Part shown: positions 35,873 through 43,699 of the stretch, in pieces
Layout of the letters: the number at the start of each line of letters is the position of its first letter
Position numbering within the stretch: the stretch's first letter is position 1
Assembly (NCBI RefSeq): GCF_000430825.1
Contig: NZ_AUMT01000003.1
Span: 372,001-436,000, forward strand
Direction of reading: 5' to 3'
Origin: Chryseobacterium daeguense DSM 19388
GTDB taxonomy: Bacteria > Bacteroidota > Bacteroidia > Flavobacteriales > Weeksellaceae
DNA: 64,000 bases
Notes under the pieces: generated by a model
Databases searched by the model: none
Seen by the model: only the letters and a program-made list of their open reading frames with translations
What the model was told of the DNA's origin: nothing
Translations under genes and position numbers: made by a program

Positions 35873-36517
35873 TTACTGACTGTTCTTGATGATCTCAATC
35901 AGTTCCACCAGATTTTCGATTTCCAGCTTGTCAAAAATCCTCCTTTTAAGTGTACTTACAGTATTCTGTTTAATGTCCAGCTTTACTGCTATTTCAAGAT
36001 TTCCGAGACCCTGCGCATACATTTCCGCAATCTGCAGTTCTCTTTCTGTAAGAGAAGACAAAGGATTAACCAGGCTTGGATTTTTCATTGAGTTCACCAG
36101 TAAAATCTGTGTTTCCGGGGAAATATATTCTCCGTCGCTTAATATTTTTCTGATGGCTTTTTCTATTTCTTCCTCCTCATTCAGCTTACTCAAAAAACCG
36201 TCGGCTCCTGCATTTAAATATCTAAGTGAATGCATTGTTTCGTCAATCCCTGTAAAAATAAGAACTTTCATTTTCGGTCTTATTTTTTTAATCTCCGGCA
36301 AAACGGAAAGGCTGTTCCCGTCAGGAAAATGAGCGTCAATAACAGCGATATCTATCGGGAATTTATTTATGGATTCTGTGAGCTGCTGCAGATTGGATGC
36401 ATGAACAACCTCATGATCAAGCTCCATATCTTCCAAAAGGAAAACAAGCCCCTGCCGTATAAGGCTGTGGTCATCCGCTAGGAGGAAAAAGATTTTTTTC
36501 TGATCTGGCTGATTCAT
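35873..36517 (-). CDS. LuxR/NarL-type response regulator
   Basis: 214 residues. REC domain: FFLLADDHS acidic pair, IAVIDAHFPDGN (phospho-Asp), LIFTG (Thr) and FLSKL (Lys). HTH LuxR domain: LTERELQIAEMYAQGLGNLEIAVKLDIKQNTVSTLKRRIFDKL. DNA-binding regulator phosphorylated by the kinase encoded upstream, with which it shares a 4-bp ATGA overlap. The tandem RNA units follow its stop codon. Confidence 0.92.
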   Translation of the reverse strand: MNQPDQKKIFFLLADDHSLIRQGLVFLLEDMELDHEVVHASNLQQLTESINKFPIDIAVIDAHFPDGNSLSVLPEIKKIRPKMKVLIFTGIDETMHSLRYLNAGADGFLSKLNEEEEIEKAIRKILSDGEYISPETQILLVNSMKNPSLVNPLSSLTERELQIAEMYAQGLGNLEIAVKLDIKQNTVSTLKRRIFDKLEIENLVELIEIIKNSQ

Positions 36518-38235
36518 TTGTTTTTATTTAAATTAATTGAGAAAACCACCGTAGTACCTTTATTCACTTCGCTTGATACGGATATATTTCCGCCATACAG
36601 CTCCACTATTTCTTTACATAAGCTCAAGCCCAAGCCGGCACCAAGATTTTCTACATCTTCGGATAAAATCCCCTGATAATAAGGTTCAAATATTTTTTCC
36701 AGATCAGACTGAGCAATTCCTATACCGCTATCACTTATTTTTGTGGTTAGGCGAATTGTATTTTCATCCAGTGCTTCTGTAGCTGCTGTAACCCGGATTT
36801 CTCCGTTCTCGGTAAATTTATTGGCATTTCCGATAATATTCATAAAAACCTGGTTGATTTTTTTGTTATCAGAATAAACAACAATATCTGGGTTTATGTT
36901 TTCATTGACGATCAGCTTATTATTTCTCGTTTCCACGTAAGGCTCAACGGAATTGAGAATGGAAGTTATTTCATTTTTAAGGTTAAAAACCACCGGAATC
37001 AGCTTATTTTCTACGGCCTGATTTTTTGTGTATTCTAAAATCTGGTTGGCCTGTATCAAAAGGCTGTCATTGGTATAGCTTATAGATTTAAGGTATTCTT
37101 TAATTTTTTCATCCTCTGTTTTTTTATTAATCCTGTTGATGAAAATGCCTATTATTTTTAATGGTGATCTCAATTCATGGCTCAGCATTCCTAAAATTCT
37201 GTTCTTGAATTTCAGGTTCTCGTTGATCTGCTTGTTCGCTTCCTTCAGTTTACGTTCATAAATAAAGGCGATCCTCGTTAACAGCATAATTAAAATGGAA
37301 ACAATAAACATGAGAATCAGCGCCCCGAAGATCAAATTTGTCCTTATTCTGTTATTTTTTGAATTCTGTTTTTCGTATTCTTTTTCAAGATCTGCTTTAG
37401 AATTCTTGATAGCAGATTCATAGACGGTTATCAGGCCTTCGCTGTACATCAGCAGATTGCTATACATTTTATAAATAGTTCCGTCATTATTCTGCCTTTG
37501 GATTACATTCACCTGCATTTTTTTTACCTCACGGGAATAATATCGATCAACCAGATTAATGATGCTATCCAAACCTTTTTTAATTACAGCAGCTGGATCT
37601 TTTCCTTGTTTTACGGTAATTACCGTGCTTTCTTTACGTACATTTTCCTTTCCGGCAATAGCGTCTCCCAGACGTCCGAAGAATCCCTTTTTCTTCACCG
37701 TATCAGAATATGTTTTAGTTTCTATATTGAAATTAAACTTGTCGAGGCTGTTTCCCAGATCATATTTATTAATTTTCGTAAGATCAGCCGGAGCTTTCAC
37801 ATTGGATTTTGTTGAAAACTGATACGTAGAATCTACCAATACCTTTAGTCTTTTGATATTTGCTGAATCCTTTTTTTGAGAAGCCAGGCTATTTTTTAGC
37901 CTTGGGTATTTGTTTTCATAATGACAGATGCTGTCAAGATTCTGACTCAGCTTATTTAATGATTTAAAATAAGAATCCAAAAACTGGCTGTCTTTACTGG
38001 TAATATATTTCTGAAGAAAATCCTGGGCATTGAGAAGCTCCTTTTTAGAATTATCTTCCAAATTTTCCAATGAGCGAATTTCTTTTAATTGCTGCTCAAT
38101 AAAAGTTAAATTTTTCCTATTAACAAACTCATTATAAAAAAATCCCGCTATAAGTACCTGAATTAATAGAATACATATAATAAGAGAGTAATGAATTACT
38201 TTTCTTGATTTGAAATCTGTCGATTTTACAAACAT
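36514..38235 (-). CDS. Membrane sensor histidine kinase
   Basis: 573 residues. TM1 about 15-35 (IHYSLIICILLIQVLIAGFFY) and TM2 about 298-322 (LIFGALILMFIVSILIMLLT) enclose a largely alpha-helical, Lys-rich periplasmic sensor of about 260 residues. Cytoplasmic part: HisKA with LGMLSHELRSPLKIIG, N box NIIGNANKFTENG, G1 KISDSGIGIAQ, G2 GAGLGLSLCKEIVELYGG. HisKA paired with a NarL-type regulator is less usual than HisKA_3, but occurs in Bacteroidota. Signal unknown. Confidence 0.9.
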   Translation of the reverse strand: MFVKSTDFKSRKVIHYSLIICILLIQVLIAGFFYNEFVNRKNLTFIEQQLKEIRSLENLEDNSKKELLNAQDFLQKYITSKDSQFLDSYFKSLNKLSQNLDSICHYENKYPRLKNSLASQKKDSANIKRLKVLVDSTYQFSTKSNVKAPADLTKINKYDLGNSLDKFNFNIETKTYSDTVKKKGFFGRLGDAIAGKENVRKESTVITVKQGKDPAAVIKKGLDSIINLVDRYYSREVKKMQVNVIQRQNNDGTIYKMYSNLLMYSEGLITVYESAIKNSKADLEKEYEKQNSKNNRIRTNLIFGALILMFIVSILIMLLTRIAFIYERKLKEANKQINENLKFKNRILGMLSHELRSPLKIIGIFINRINKKTEDEKIKEYLKSISYTNDSLLIQANQILEYTKNQAVENKLIPVVFNLKNEITSILNSVEPYVETRNNKLIVNENINPDIVVYSDNKKINQVFMNIIGNANKFTENGEIRVTAATEALDENTIRLTTKISDSGIGIAQSDLEKIFEPYYQGILSEDVENLGAGLGLSLCKEIVELYGGNISVSSEVNKGTTVVFSINLNKNK

Positions 38236-38274
38236 GTCCTTTTCCGAAGTTTTTCTAAAAATAAAAGTAATAAA

Positions 38275-38305
38275 AAATCCTGTAAATTGCTTTTTTACAG
38301 GATTT
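38275..38305 (-). terminator. Terminator of pheS
   Basis: A perfect 12-bp stem AAATCCTGTAAA / TTTACAGGATTT (38275-38286, 38294-38305), with a T-run on the minus strand. Confidence 0.85.
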
Positions 38306-38324
38306 GATTTATTTTAAGTTTAAA

Positions 38325-39335
38325 TTATAAAGTTTTAAACTGCTCCAATGTTCTGATGTCATTTTCAAAGAACATTCTGATGTCGCTCATCTGATAAAGA
38401 AGCATTACGATTCTCTCAATCCCCATCCCAAAGGCATATCCTGAATACTTTTCTGAATCAATATTTACATTTTTCAAAACGGCCGGGTCTACCATTCCGC
38501 ATCCCATAATTTCCAGCCAGCCGGTTCCTTTTGTGATTCTGTAATCTGTTTCAGAATTTAATCCCCAATATACGTCAATTTCCGCACTTGGCTCAGTAAA
38601 AGGGAAATAAGAAGGTCTTAATCTGATTTTCGACTTTCCGAAAAGCTCCGTTGTGAAGAACTGTATGGTCTGCTTTAAATCTGCAAAACTTACATTTTCA
38701 TCAATATATAAACCTTCAATCTGATGGAAAATACAATGCGAACGTGAAGAAACTGCCTCATTCCTGAACACTCTTCCCGGTGATAAAATCCTGATAGGAG
38801 GCTGATTTTCTTCCATATAACGTATCTGTACAGAAGAAGTATGGGTTCTCAATAAAATATCCGGATTCTGCTCAATAAAGAAAGTGTCCTGCATATCTCT
38901 TGCCGGATGATATTTCGGAAGGTTTAGTGCGGTAAAATTGTGCCAGTCGTCTTCAATTTCCGGCCCGTCTGCCACTGCAAAACCAATAGATTTAAAAATC
39001 TCGATAATCCTGTTTTTAACCAAATTAATCGGATGTCTTGAACCCAGATCAAGTGGAAAGGCCGGTCTTGTAAGATCTTCTTTTTCAAGGACAACAGAAG
39101 ATTCCGAAGCACTCTTTAAGTCCTCCAGCTTTACATTTACAGCCTGCTTCAAAGTATTGATCTTCTGCCCGAATTCTTTCTTCTGGTCGTTAGGAACTTC
39201 TTTAAATTTTTCAAAAAAATCGTTCAGAATTCCTTTTTTACCATTGTACTTGATTCGGAAGTTTTCAATCTCCTCTTTAGATGTAGCATTGAAGCCGTTT
39301 ACTTCAACCAGTAATTCTTCTATCTTTTCTATCAT
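38325..39335 (-). CDS. pheS: Phenylalanyl-tRNA synthetase alpha subunit
   Basis: 336 residues, normal for PheS. Coiled-coil N-terminal tRNA-binding region (about 1-80), then class II core: motif 1 around [34 protein letters not shown], motif 2 [33 protein letters not shown] and motif 3 [14 protein letters not shown]. Works as alpha2beta2 with PheT, whose gene is not adjacent. A TATTTTTG promoter box is at 39369-39362. Confidence 0.95.
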   Translation of the reverse strand: MIEKIEELLVEVNGFNATSKEEIENFRIKYNGKKGILNDFFEKFKEVPNDQKKEFGQKINTLKQAVNVKLEDLKSASESSVVLEKEDLTRPAFPLDLGSRHPINLVKNRIIEIFKSIGFAVADGPEIEDDWHNFTALNLPKYHPARDMQDTFFIEQNPDILLRTHTSSVQIRYMEENQPPIRILSPGRVFRNEAVSSRSHCIFHQIEGLYIDENVSFADLKQTIQFFTTELFGKSKIRLRPSYFPFTEPSAEIDVYWGLNSETDYRITKGTGWLEIMGCGMVDPAVLKNVNIDSEKYSGYAFGMGIERIVMLLYQMSDIRMFFENDIRTLEQFKTL

Positions 39336-39467
39336 TGTCTGACCCTTTCAAAAATGTTTTGCAAAAATACGATTTTTCAGTTGAATATTTTTCCTTCTTA
39401 TGTTAAAAAAAATCTGCCCCTTATGCGGAGGCAGACTTCAATCACTTATTTCACTTAAATAAAAAAA

Positions 39468-40127
39468 TTATTTTTTTTCCAAAGCCTTCACGTTGATCTG
39501 AAGAGTTACCTCATCTTTGATCACACCGTTTTCAGCAGGAGCCTGGAATTTTACCCCAAACTCTTCTCTTTTAATATCTTTCGGTTCAGTTGCAATGCTT
39601 ACTTCTCCATCTTTTACAGACACATTTGCCTTAAACTGAACAGGTTTTGTAATCCCTTTTATGGTTAAATTGCCATCAAGAAGCGTATTGTAATCGCCTT
39701 CTGCAGATGGGGTAATTTTTGTAATTTCGTAGGAAGCTGTGGGGAATTTTTCTGTTTCGAAGAAGTCTCCGCTTTTCAGGTGGCCGTTCAGTTTTCCCAG
39801 CTGTTCAGCATCATCTTTCAGGTCAACCGATGTAAGAGAGGTCATATCCGCAACAAATTTTCCGCTTTCAAGCTTACCGTCTTTTACCGTAAAATCACCG
39901 CTTTCAAATTTAATAGTCCCGAAATGGCTTGTATTTTCACATTTAAAAATTTTGTAGCCCTTCCACTCTACTTTACTGTTCAACGTATCCACTACATACT
40001 GATTACCGTCTTTAGTTGTCGTTACTTCACTGCTTTCGCTGGAAACAGGCTTCTCTTTTTTACAGGAAACCATCACAGCTGTAGCAAAAAATGCCGGAAT
40101 AACAATTGAAAACAGCTTTCTTTTCAT
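39468..40127 (-). CDS. YceI family lipoprotein
   Basis: 219 residues. Lipobox VMVSC with Cys22 after a signal sequence, so a membrane-anchored lipoprotein. YceI lipocalin-like barrel: VDTLNSKVEWKGYKIF, HFGTIKFESGDFTVKDGKLESGKFVADMTSL, LKSGDFFETEKFPTASYEI and GNLTIKGITKPV. YceI proteins bind isoprenoid-like lipids; the role here is unspecified. Divergent from the ABC ATPase gene. Confidence 0.9.
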   Translation of the reverse strand: MKRKLFSIVIPAFFATAVMVSCKKEKPVSSESSEVTTTKDGNQYVVDTLNSKVEWKGYKIFKCENTSHFGTIKFESGDFTVKDGKLESGKFVADMTSLTSVDLKDDAEQLGKLNGHLKSGDFFETEKFPTASYEITKITPSAEGDYNTLLDGNLTIKGITKPVQFKANVSVKDGEVSIATEPKDIKREEFGVKFQAPAENGVIKDEVTLQINVKALEKK

Positions 40128-40200
40128 AATTATTAATTTTTTAATACTCCTGCTAATATAATAAAAAAATTGTTTCTTTCATAAAAACATTTCATTTCAT

Positions 40201-40208
40201 TACATTTG
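40201..40208 (+). promoter_or_regulatory. -7 box directly upstream of the ABC ATPase start
   Basis: TACATTTG at 40201-40208 ends 4 nt before ATG 40213, predicting a leaderless or nearly leaderless mRNA. No convincing -33 TTTG is seen. Confidence 0.4.
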
Positions 40209-40212
40209 TAAT

Positions 40213-41148
40213 ATGCTATTAGAAATAAACAATCTATACTTTTCATATTCCAAAGAAAAGCCCCTGTTTCAGAACCTTAACCTTAAGTTTGAGGCTGGTA
40301 AAATAGTAGCGCTGGCCGGAGAAAGCGGGTGCGGAAAATCTACTTTACTGAGTCTCGTTTACGGACTTCTTGACTGGGAAAGCGGAGACATTATTTTTAA
40401 CGGAGAAAAACTGCTGGGGCCAAAAGGAAACCTGGTTCCGGGAGAAGCTTCGATGAAATTTGTAGCGCAGAATTTTGATCTGATGCCTTACGCAACCGTG
40501 GCAGAAAATGTAGGAAAATTTATTTCAAATATTAATTTAGCAAAGAAAAAAGAAACGGTAGCTGAGCTTCTGGAAGTGGTGGGGCTTGAAGAATTTGCAA
40601 ATGTTTTACCCAAATATCTTAGCGGCGGGCAGCAACAACGTGTTGCCATTGCAAGGGCGCTTTCCGTGCTTCCAAAGCTTTTGATTCTGGATGAGCCTTT
40701 CAGTAATCTGGATTTTCCGAGAAAGATTGAATTACGTGAAAAATTATTCAGATATGTGAAGCAGCAGAATATTTCTTTAATCATTTCTACTCATGAGCTT
40801 CAGGATATTATTCCCTGGCTGGATCAGATCATTGTTCTTCAGAACGGAAGATTAATTCAAAATGAAAGCCCGGAAGAAACATTCAGAAATCCTTATAATT
40901 CTTATGTGGCTAAACTTTTCGGCGAAGTGAATATTTTTAGTGAAAATGAAATCAAAGATTTTCAGATTTCGAAATTTTCTTATTATCCGAAAGAAATAAA
41001 AGTCTCAGAAAACGGTATTGAAGCCGAAGTTCTGGAAAGCCGGTTTGCGGGAAATCATTATTGGAACAAGGTAAGCGCGAAGGGTAAGGAAATGGTGATT
41101 TATACAGATAAGAAAATAAGCGGGAAGATTTATGTTGTTTTTGCTTAG
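40213..41148 (+). CDS. ABC transporter ATP-binding protein
   Basis: 311 residues. Walker A GESGCGKST (36-44), Q-loop VAQNFDLMPY, signature LSGGQQQRVAIARAL, Walker B LLILDEPFSNLD and H-loop ISTHE. After about residue 230 a C-terminal extension (EIKVSENGIEAEVLESRF ... MVIYTDKKISGKIYVVF) resembles the TOBE-like domain of importer ATPases. No permease or binding-protein gene is adjacent, so the transported substrate is unknown. Confidence 0.85.
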   Translation: MLLEINNLYFSYSKEKPLFQNLNLKFEAGKIVALAGESGCGKSTLLSLVYGLLDWESGDIIFNGEKLLGPKGNLVPGEASMKFVAQNFDLMPYATVAENVGKFISNINLAKKKETVAELLEVVGLEEFANVLPKYLSGGQQQRVAIARALSVLPKLLILDEPFSNLDFPRKIELREKLFRYVKQQNISLIISTHELQDIIPWLDQIIVLQNGRLIQNESPEETFRNPYNSYVAKLFGEVNIFSENEIKDFQISKFSYYPKEIKVSENGIEAEVLESRFAGNHYWNKVSAKGKEMVIYTDKKISGKIYVVFA

Positions 41149-41171
41149 TGTTTTTTAATTACATTCCGTTT

Positions 41172-41230
41172 TAGACCACCCCGTCAAAAATTCTTTGAAT
41201 TTTCGCCACCCCTCCGGAGGAGGGGAATTA
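41172..41230. repeat. GC-rich hairpin repeat (CCCCTCC type)
   Basis: CCCCTCC (41209-41215) and GGAGGGG (41219-41225) form a tight hairpin within a stretch starting near ACCACCCCGTC. The composition contrasts with the surrounding AT-rich DNA, a pattern I associate with dispersed flavobacterial repeats. The rest of 41226-41350 shows nothing I can name. Confidence 0.45.
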
Positions 41231-41365
41231 TGCATGTTTTTAATGTAGCGGATTCCTTTCTTCCAAATCATTAACCGTCACATTTCCCAACACTTAATGT
41301 GAATTTGTGGATAAAAAAACAGAAACAAAACGATGAGTTTTAAAACTTTTTGTTACATTTGTATT

Positions 41366-41481
41366 TCTACAGCATAAGGAAATTTTTGGTTAATTCTCTT
41401 TCTGCCTCCTGAGACGAAAATTAGTCGTTCGACAATCTAGTCTTTTGAAAGATTACACTGTCCAATTCTTTCCTTTTTTTT
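41366..41481 (+). ncRNA. Candidate structured RNA with long interrupted closing stem
   Basis: -7 box TACATTTG at 41354-41361 predicts a start near 41366-41369. AAGGAAA (41376-41382) pairs with TTTCCTT (41469-41475); after a 3x3 internal loop, TTGG (41386-41389) pairs with CCAA (41462-41465); T8 (41474-41481) follows. Inside are smaller stems, GTCG-TT-CGAC and AATCT...AGATT. There is no ORF and no coding gene downstream on this strand: the convergent yjdM stop overlaps the T-run. A closed stem with a large central bubble recalls 6S RNA, but it is shorter than usual 6S. Rfam class not assigned. Confidence 0.4.
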
Positions 41482-41824
41482 ATGCCTTTTTCACAAATTC
41501 CGACTTTAAAGCCATCGAACCGAAACCATCAATTTTACAGTCAATATTATGATCACTGTCTGGTCTCAAACGGATATTTTTCACTTTAGTTCCTGCTTTT
41601 ACTGGTTTTGGAGCGCCTTTCACCGGCAGATCTTTGATTACTACTACAGAATCTCCATCCTGAAGCTCATTTCCATTCGAGTCTAGAATTTTACCTGAAT
41701 TAGAAACTTCAGCGCTTACCTCTTCCGGATTCCATTCGTAGAAACACTGGGAACACACCATCATATTATCACTTGGATAAGTAAATTCAGAACTACATTT
41801 CGGACAAAGTACAGTATCACTCAT
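41480..41824 (-). CDS. yjdM: YjdM/PhnA family zinc-ribbon protein
   Basis: 114 residues. An N-terminal zinc ribbon C-P-x-C...C-S-x-C (LCPKCSSEF and [10 protein letters not shown]), then the PhnA domain with [23 protein letters not shown] and TKVKNIRL. Despite the old name, a role in phosphonate use is not established. The ATG at 41824 gives the family start; a TATCTTTG box at 41847-41840 is the probable promoter and excludes the longer start at 41842. Confidence 0.9.
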   Translation of the reverse strand: MSDTVLCPKCSSEFTYPSDNMMVCSQCFYEWNPEEVSAEVSNSGKILDSNGNELQDGDSVVVIKDLPVKGAPKPVKAGTKVKNIRLRPDSDHNIDCKIDGFGSMALKSEFVKKA

Positions 41825-41854
41825 ATTTTTTAATTTTTGCAAAGATAGGTTTTT

Positions 41855-42195
41855 GAGTTATGAGTTAAAAATTATGAGTGATAAGTTGGAAAGTTGAAAA
41901 CATACATTACATAATTAACTCATATTTTTAACTCATAACTCAGAGCCCTGTTTAAATTTTATTCAATAATTTTTTATAGCTTTTCTTAATTTTTTTAATT
42001 AAAATAAATGCTGTTTATTTAAATTTAACATTAAGAATTTCAGCGAGTTAAGTTTACTCTGATTAAGAAATCAATAAATTGATTTTTATTAAGTTTTTTA
42101 AGCTAAAAGGGCCTAATTTCTTAACGGTAAAAACAAGTTATAAATTTAAACAGGCTCTAATTAACTCCATAATTTTTAACTCATGACTCATAACT
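41855..42195. repeat. Three copies of an ACTCATAACTCA-type repeat around an inserted element
   Basis: One copy at 41855-41879 reads GAGTTATGAGTTAAAAATTATGAGT. Inverted copies stand at 41912-41940 and 42158-42195, reading TAATTAACTC...TTTTTAACTCAT...CATAACT. The last two are direct repeats of each other and flank the 217-bp element at 41942-42158. No gene is seen between yjdM and the methyltransferase. Confidence 0.5.
41942..42158. mobile_element. 217-bp MITE-like element
   Basis: AGAGCCCTGTTTAAATTT (41942-41959) faces its reverse complement at 42142-42158 (one extra C in the left arm). The inside is AT-rich with no ORF over 60 codons. Such ends resemble those of DDE-transposase insertion sequences; the family was not assigned. 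Confidence 0.5.
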
Positions 42196-42251
42196 AATAA
42201 CATTTAAAATTTTCGTATTTTTGCAGATTCAAAATAGCAGAACCCAATTTT

Positions 42252-43457
42252 ATGGAACTTATTCACAGAAATTTAGCGATCGGAATTCATGATGCTTTGC
42301 AGGAAACATTTTTCGAGAAAAATAAATATGCCGATAAAGTATTAGAAAGACTTTTAAAGGCAAATAAAAAATGGGGAAGCCAGGACAGAGCCGTTGTTTC
42401 CGAGATTTTTTACAATATCATCCGTTGGAAAAAACGCCTTGAATATTATATGGGTGAAGGTGTAAAGCCTAATAATATTTATAAATTAATCATCGCTTAT
42501 CTTCTTTGGAGCAAAACAAATTATAAAAAGTTTGAGGAATTCGACGGAATAAAAATCGCTGATATTCTTACAAAGCTTAAAAAAGGAACAGTTCCGACGA
42601 AAGCTATAGAATATTCTATTCCTGAATGGCTTGCTGAAACGCTGGAAAAAGAATTGGGTCCAAAATGGGAAAAAGAGATGCATGCCTTAAACGAGCAGGC
42701 ACCAACAGTTTTAAGAGCAAACTCCCTGAGAACCACACCAAAAGAATTAATTTCTGATCTTTCCGATGAAAATGTAGTTTCATATCCAGTGAAAAATTAT
42801 CCCGATGCCGTGCAATTGGAAGAAAAAAAGAATGTTTTTCTTACAACCGCGTTTAAGGAAGGATTATTTGAAGTTCAGGATGCATCATCTCAAAAAATCG
42901 GGTATTTTCTTGATGTGAAAGAAGGACAGAGAGTTGTAGATGCTTGCGCAGGCGCGGGTGGGAAAACACTTCACCTGGCTGCTTTGATGGGAAATAAAGG
43001 ACAAATTATCGCTCTGGATATCTTCGAATGGAAGTTAGTGGAATTGAAACGCCGTGCAAAAAGAGCCGGTGCCCACAACATCGAAACACGCCTGATTTCT
43101 GATAATAAAGTGATTAAAAGACTTCACGATAAGGCCGACAGGTTACTGATTGACGCGCCATGTTCAGGACTTGGAGTTTTGAAAAGAAATCCGGACAGCA
43201 AGTGGAAAATTGACCAGGATTTTATTGACAGAATTAAGCTTGAGCAGCAGCAGATTCTTCAGGATTACTCCAAAATGCTTAAAGTAGGCGGGAAAATGGT
43301 GTATGCGACATGTTCTATTTTACCATCTGAAAACAACGGGCAGGTAGAAGAATTCTTAAAAAACAATCCGAATTTCAAAATGATCAAGGATGAAAAAGTA
43401 ATGCCAAGTGAAGGCTATGACGGATTTTACATGGCTTTAATAGAAAGGACATCATAA
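42252..43457 (+). CDS. RsmB/NOP-family RNA (cytosine-C5) methyltransferase
   Basis: 401 residues. N-terminal NusB-like helical region (about 1-100: RLLKANKKWGSQDRAVVSEIFYNIIRWKK), then the Rossmann methyltransferase: SAM-binding VVDACAGAGGKTLHLAALM, LLIDAPCSGLGVLKRNPDSKW with catalytic-region Cys, and VYATCSILPSENNGQVEEFL with the second catalytic Cys (TCS). Methylates a cytosine in rRNA, most likely 16S. A TATTTTTG promoter box lies at 42216-42223. Confidence 0.9.
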   Translation: MELIHRNLAIGIHDALQETFFEKNKYADKVLERLLKANKKWGSQDRAVVSEIFYNIIRWKKRLEYYMGEGVKPNNIYKLIIAYLLWSKTNYKKFEEFDGIKIADILTKLKKGTVPTKAIEYSIPEWLAETLEKELGPKWEKEMHALNEQAPTVLRANSLRTTPKELISDLSDENVVSYPVKNYPDAVQLEEKKNVFLTTAFKEGLFEVQDASSQKIGYFLDVKEGQRVVDACAGAGGKTLHLAALMGNKGQIIALDIFEWKLVELKRRAKRAGAHNIETRLISDNKVIKRLHDKADRLLIDAPCSGLGVLKRNPDSKWKIDQDFIDRIKLEQQQILQDYSKMLKVGGKMVYATCSILPSENNGQVEEFLKNNPNFKMIKDEKVMPSEGYDGFYMALIERTS

Positions 43458-43485
43458 ACAACCGTTTAAAAAATATTTATCATAC

Positions 43486-43516
43486 AAACTACCCTATTTT
43501 CCGGGTAGTTTTTTTG
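43486..43516 (+). terminator. Terminator after the methyltransferase gene
   Basis: AAACTACCC (43486-43494) pairs with GGGTAGTTT (43503-43511), then T-run. Confidence 0.85.
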
Positions 43517-43649
43517 TTCCAGATTCTGAATTTAATCAAAAATAAAACCTCTGAAAAAAGAAATTCCATGAAAAACTTTTCAGAGAAATGTAACTTTCTC
43601 GCCATCTTGCACACCTATACAATGAAAAACTAATGTAAAATTCACAAAG

Positions 43650-43680
43650 TTGACATTTTATTAACTAAAAATTATCTTTG
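43650..43680 (+). promoter_or_regulatory. Promoter of the PNGase F-II gene
   Basis: TTG (43650-43652), a 20-nt spacer and TATCTTTG (43673-43680). Expected start near 43687, 13 nt before the ATG. Confidence 0.65.
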
Positions 43681-43699
43681 TGAAAAACCAATCCCGCTT

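Noticed and set aside
41400-41420. CTGAGA within the 41.4-kb RNA, as a possible TPP riboswitch
   Set aside because: The second conserved TPP block (ACCTGA...AGGGA) is missing, and the only downstream gene is convergent.
41942-42158. Complete insertion sequence
   Set aside because: Only 217 bp with no transposase ORF; at most a MITE-like derivative.
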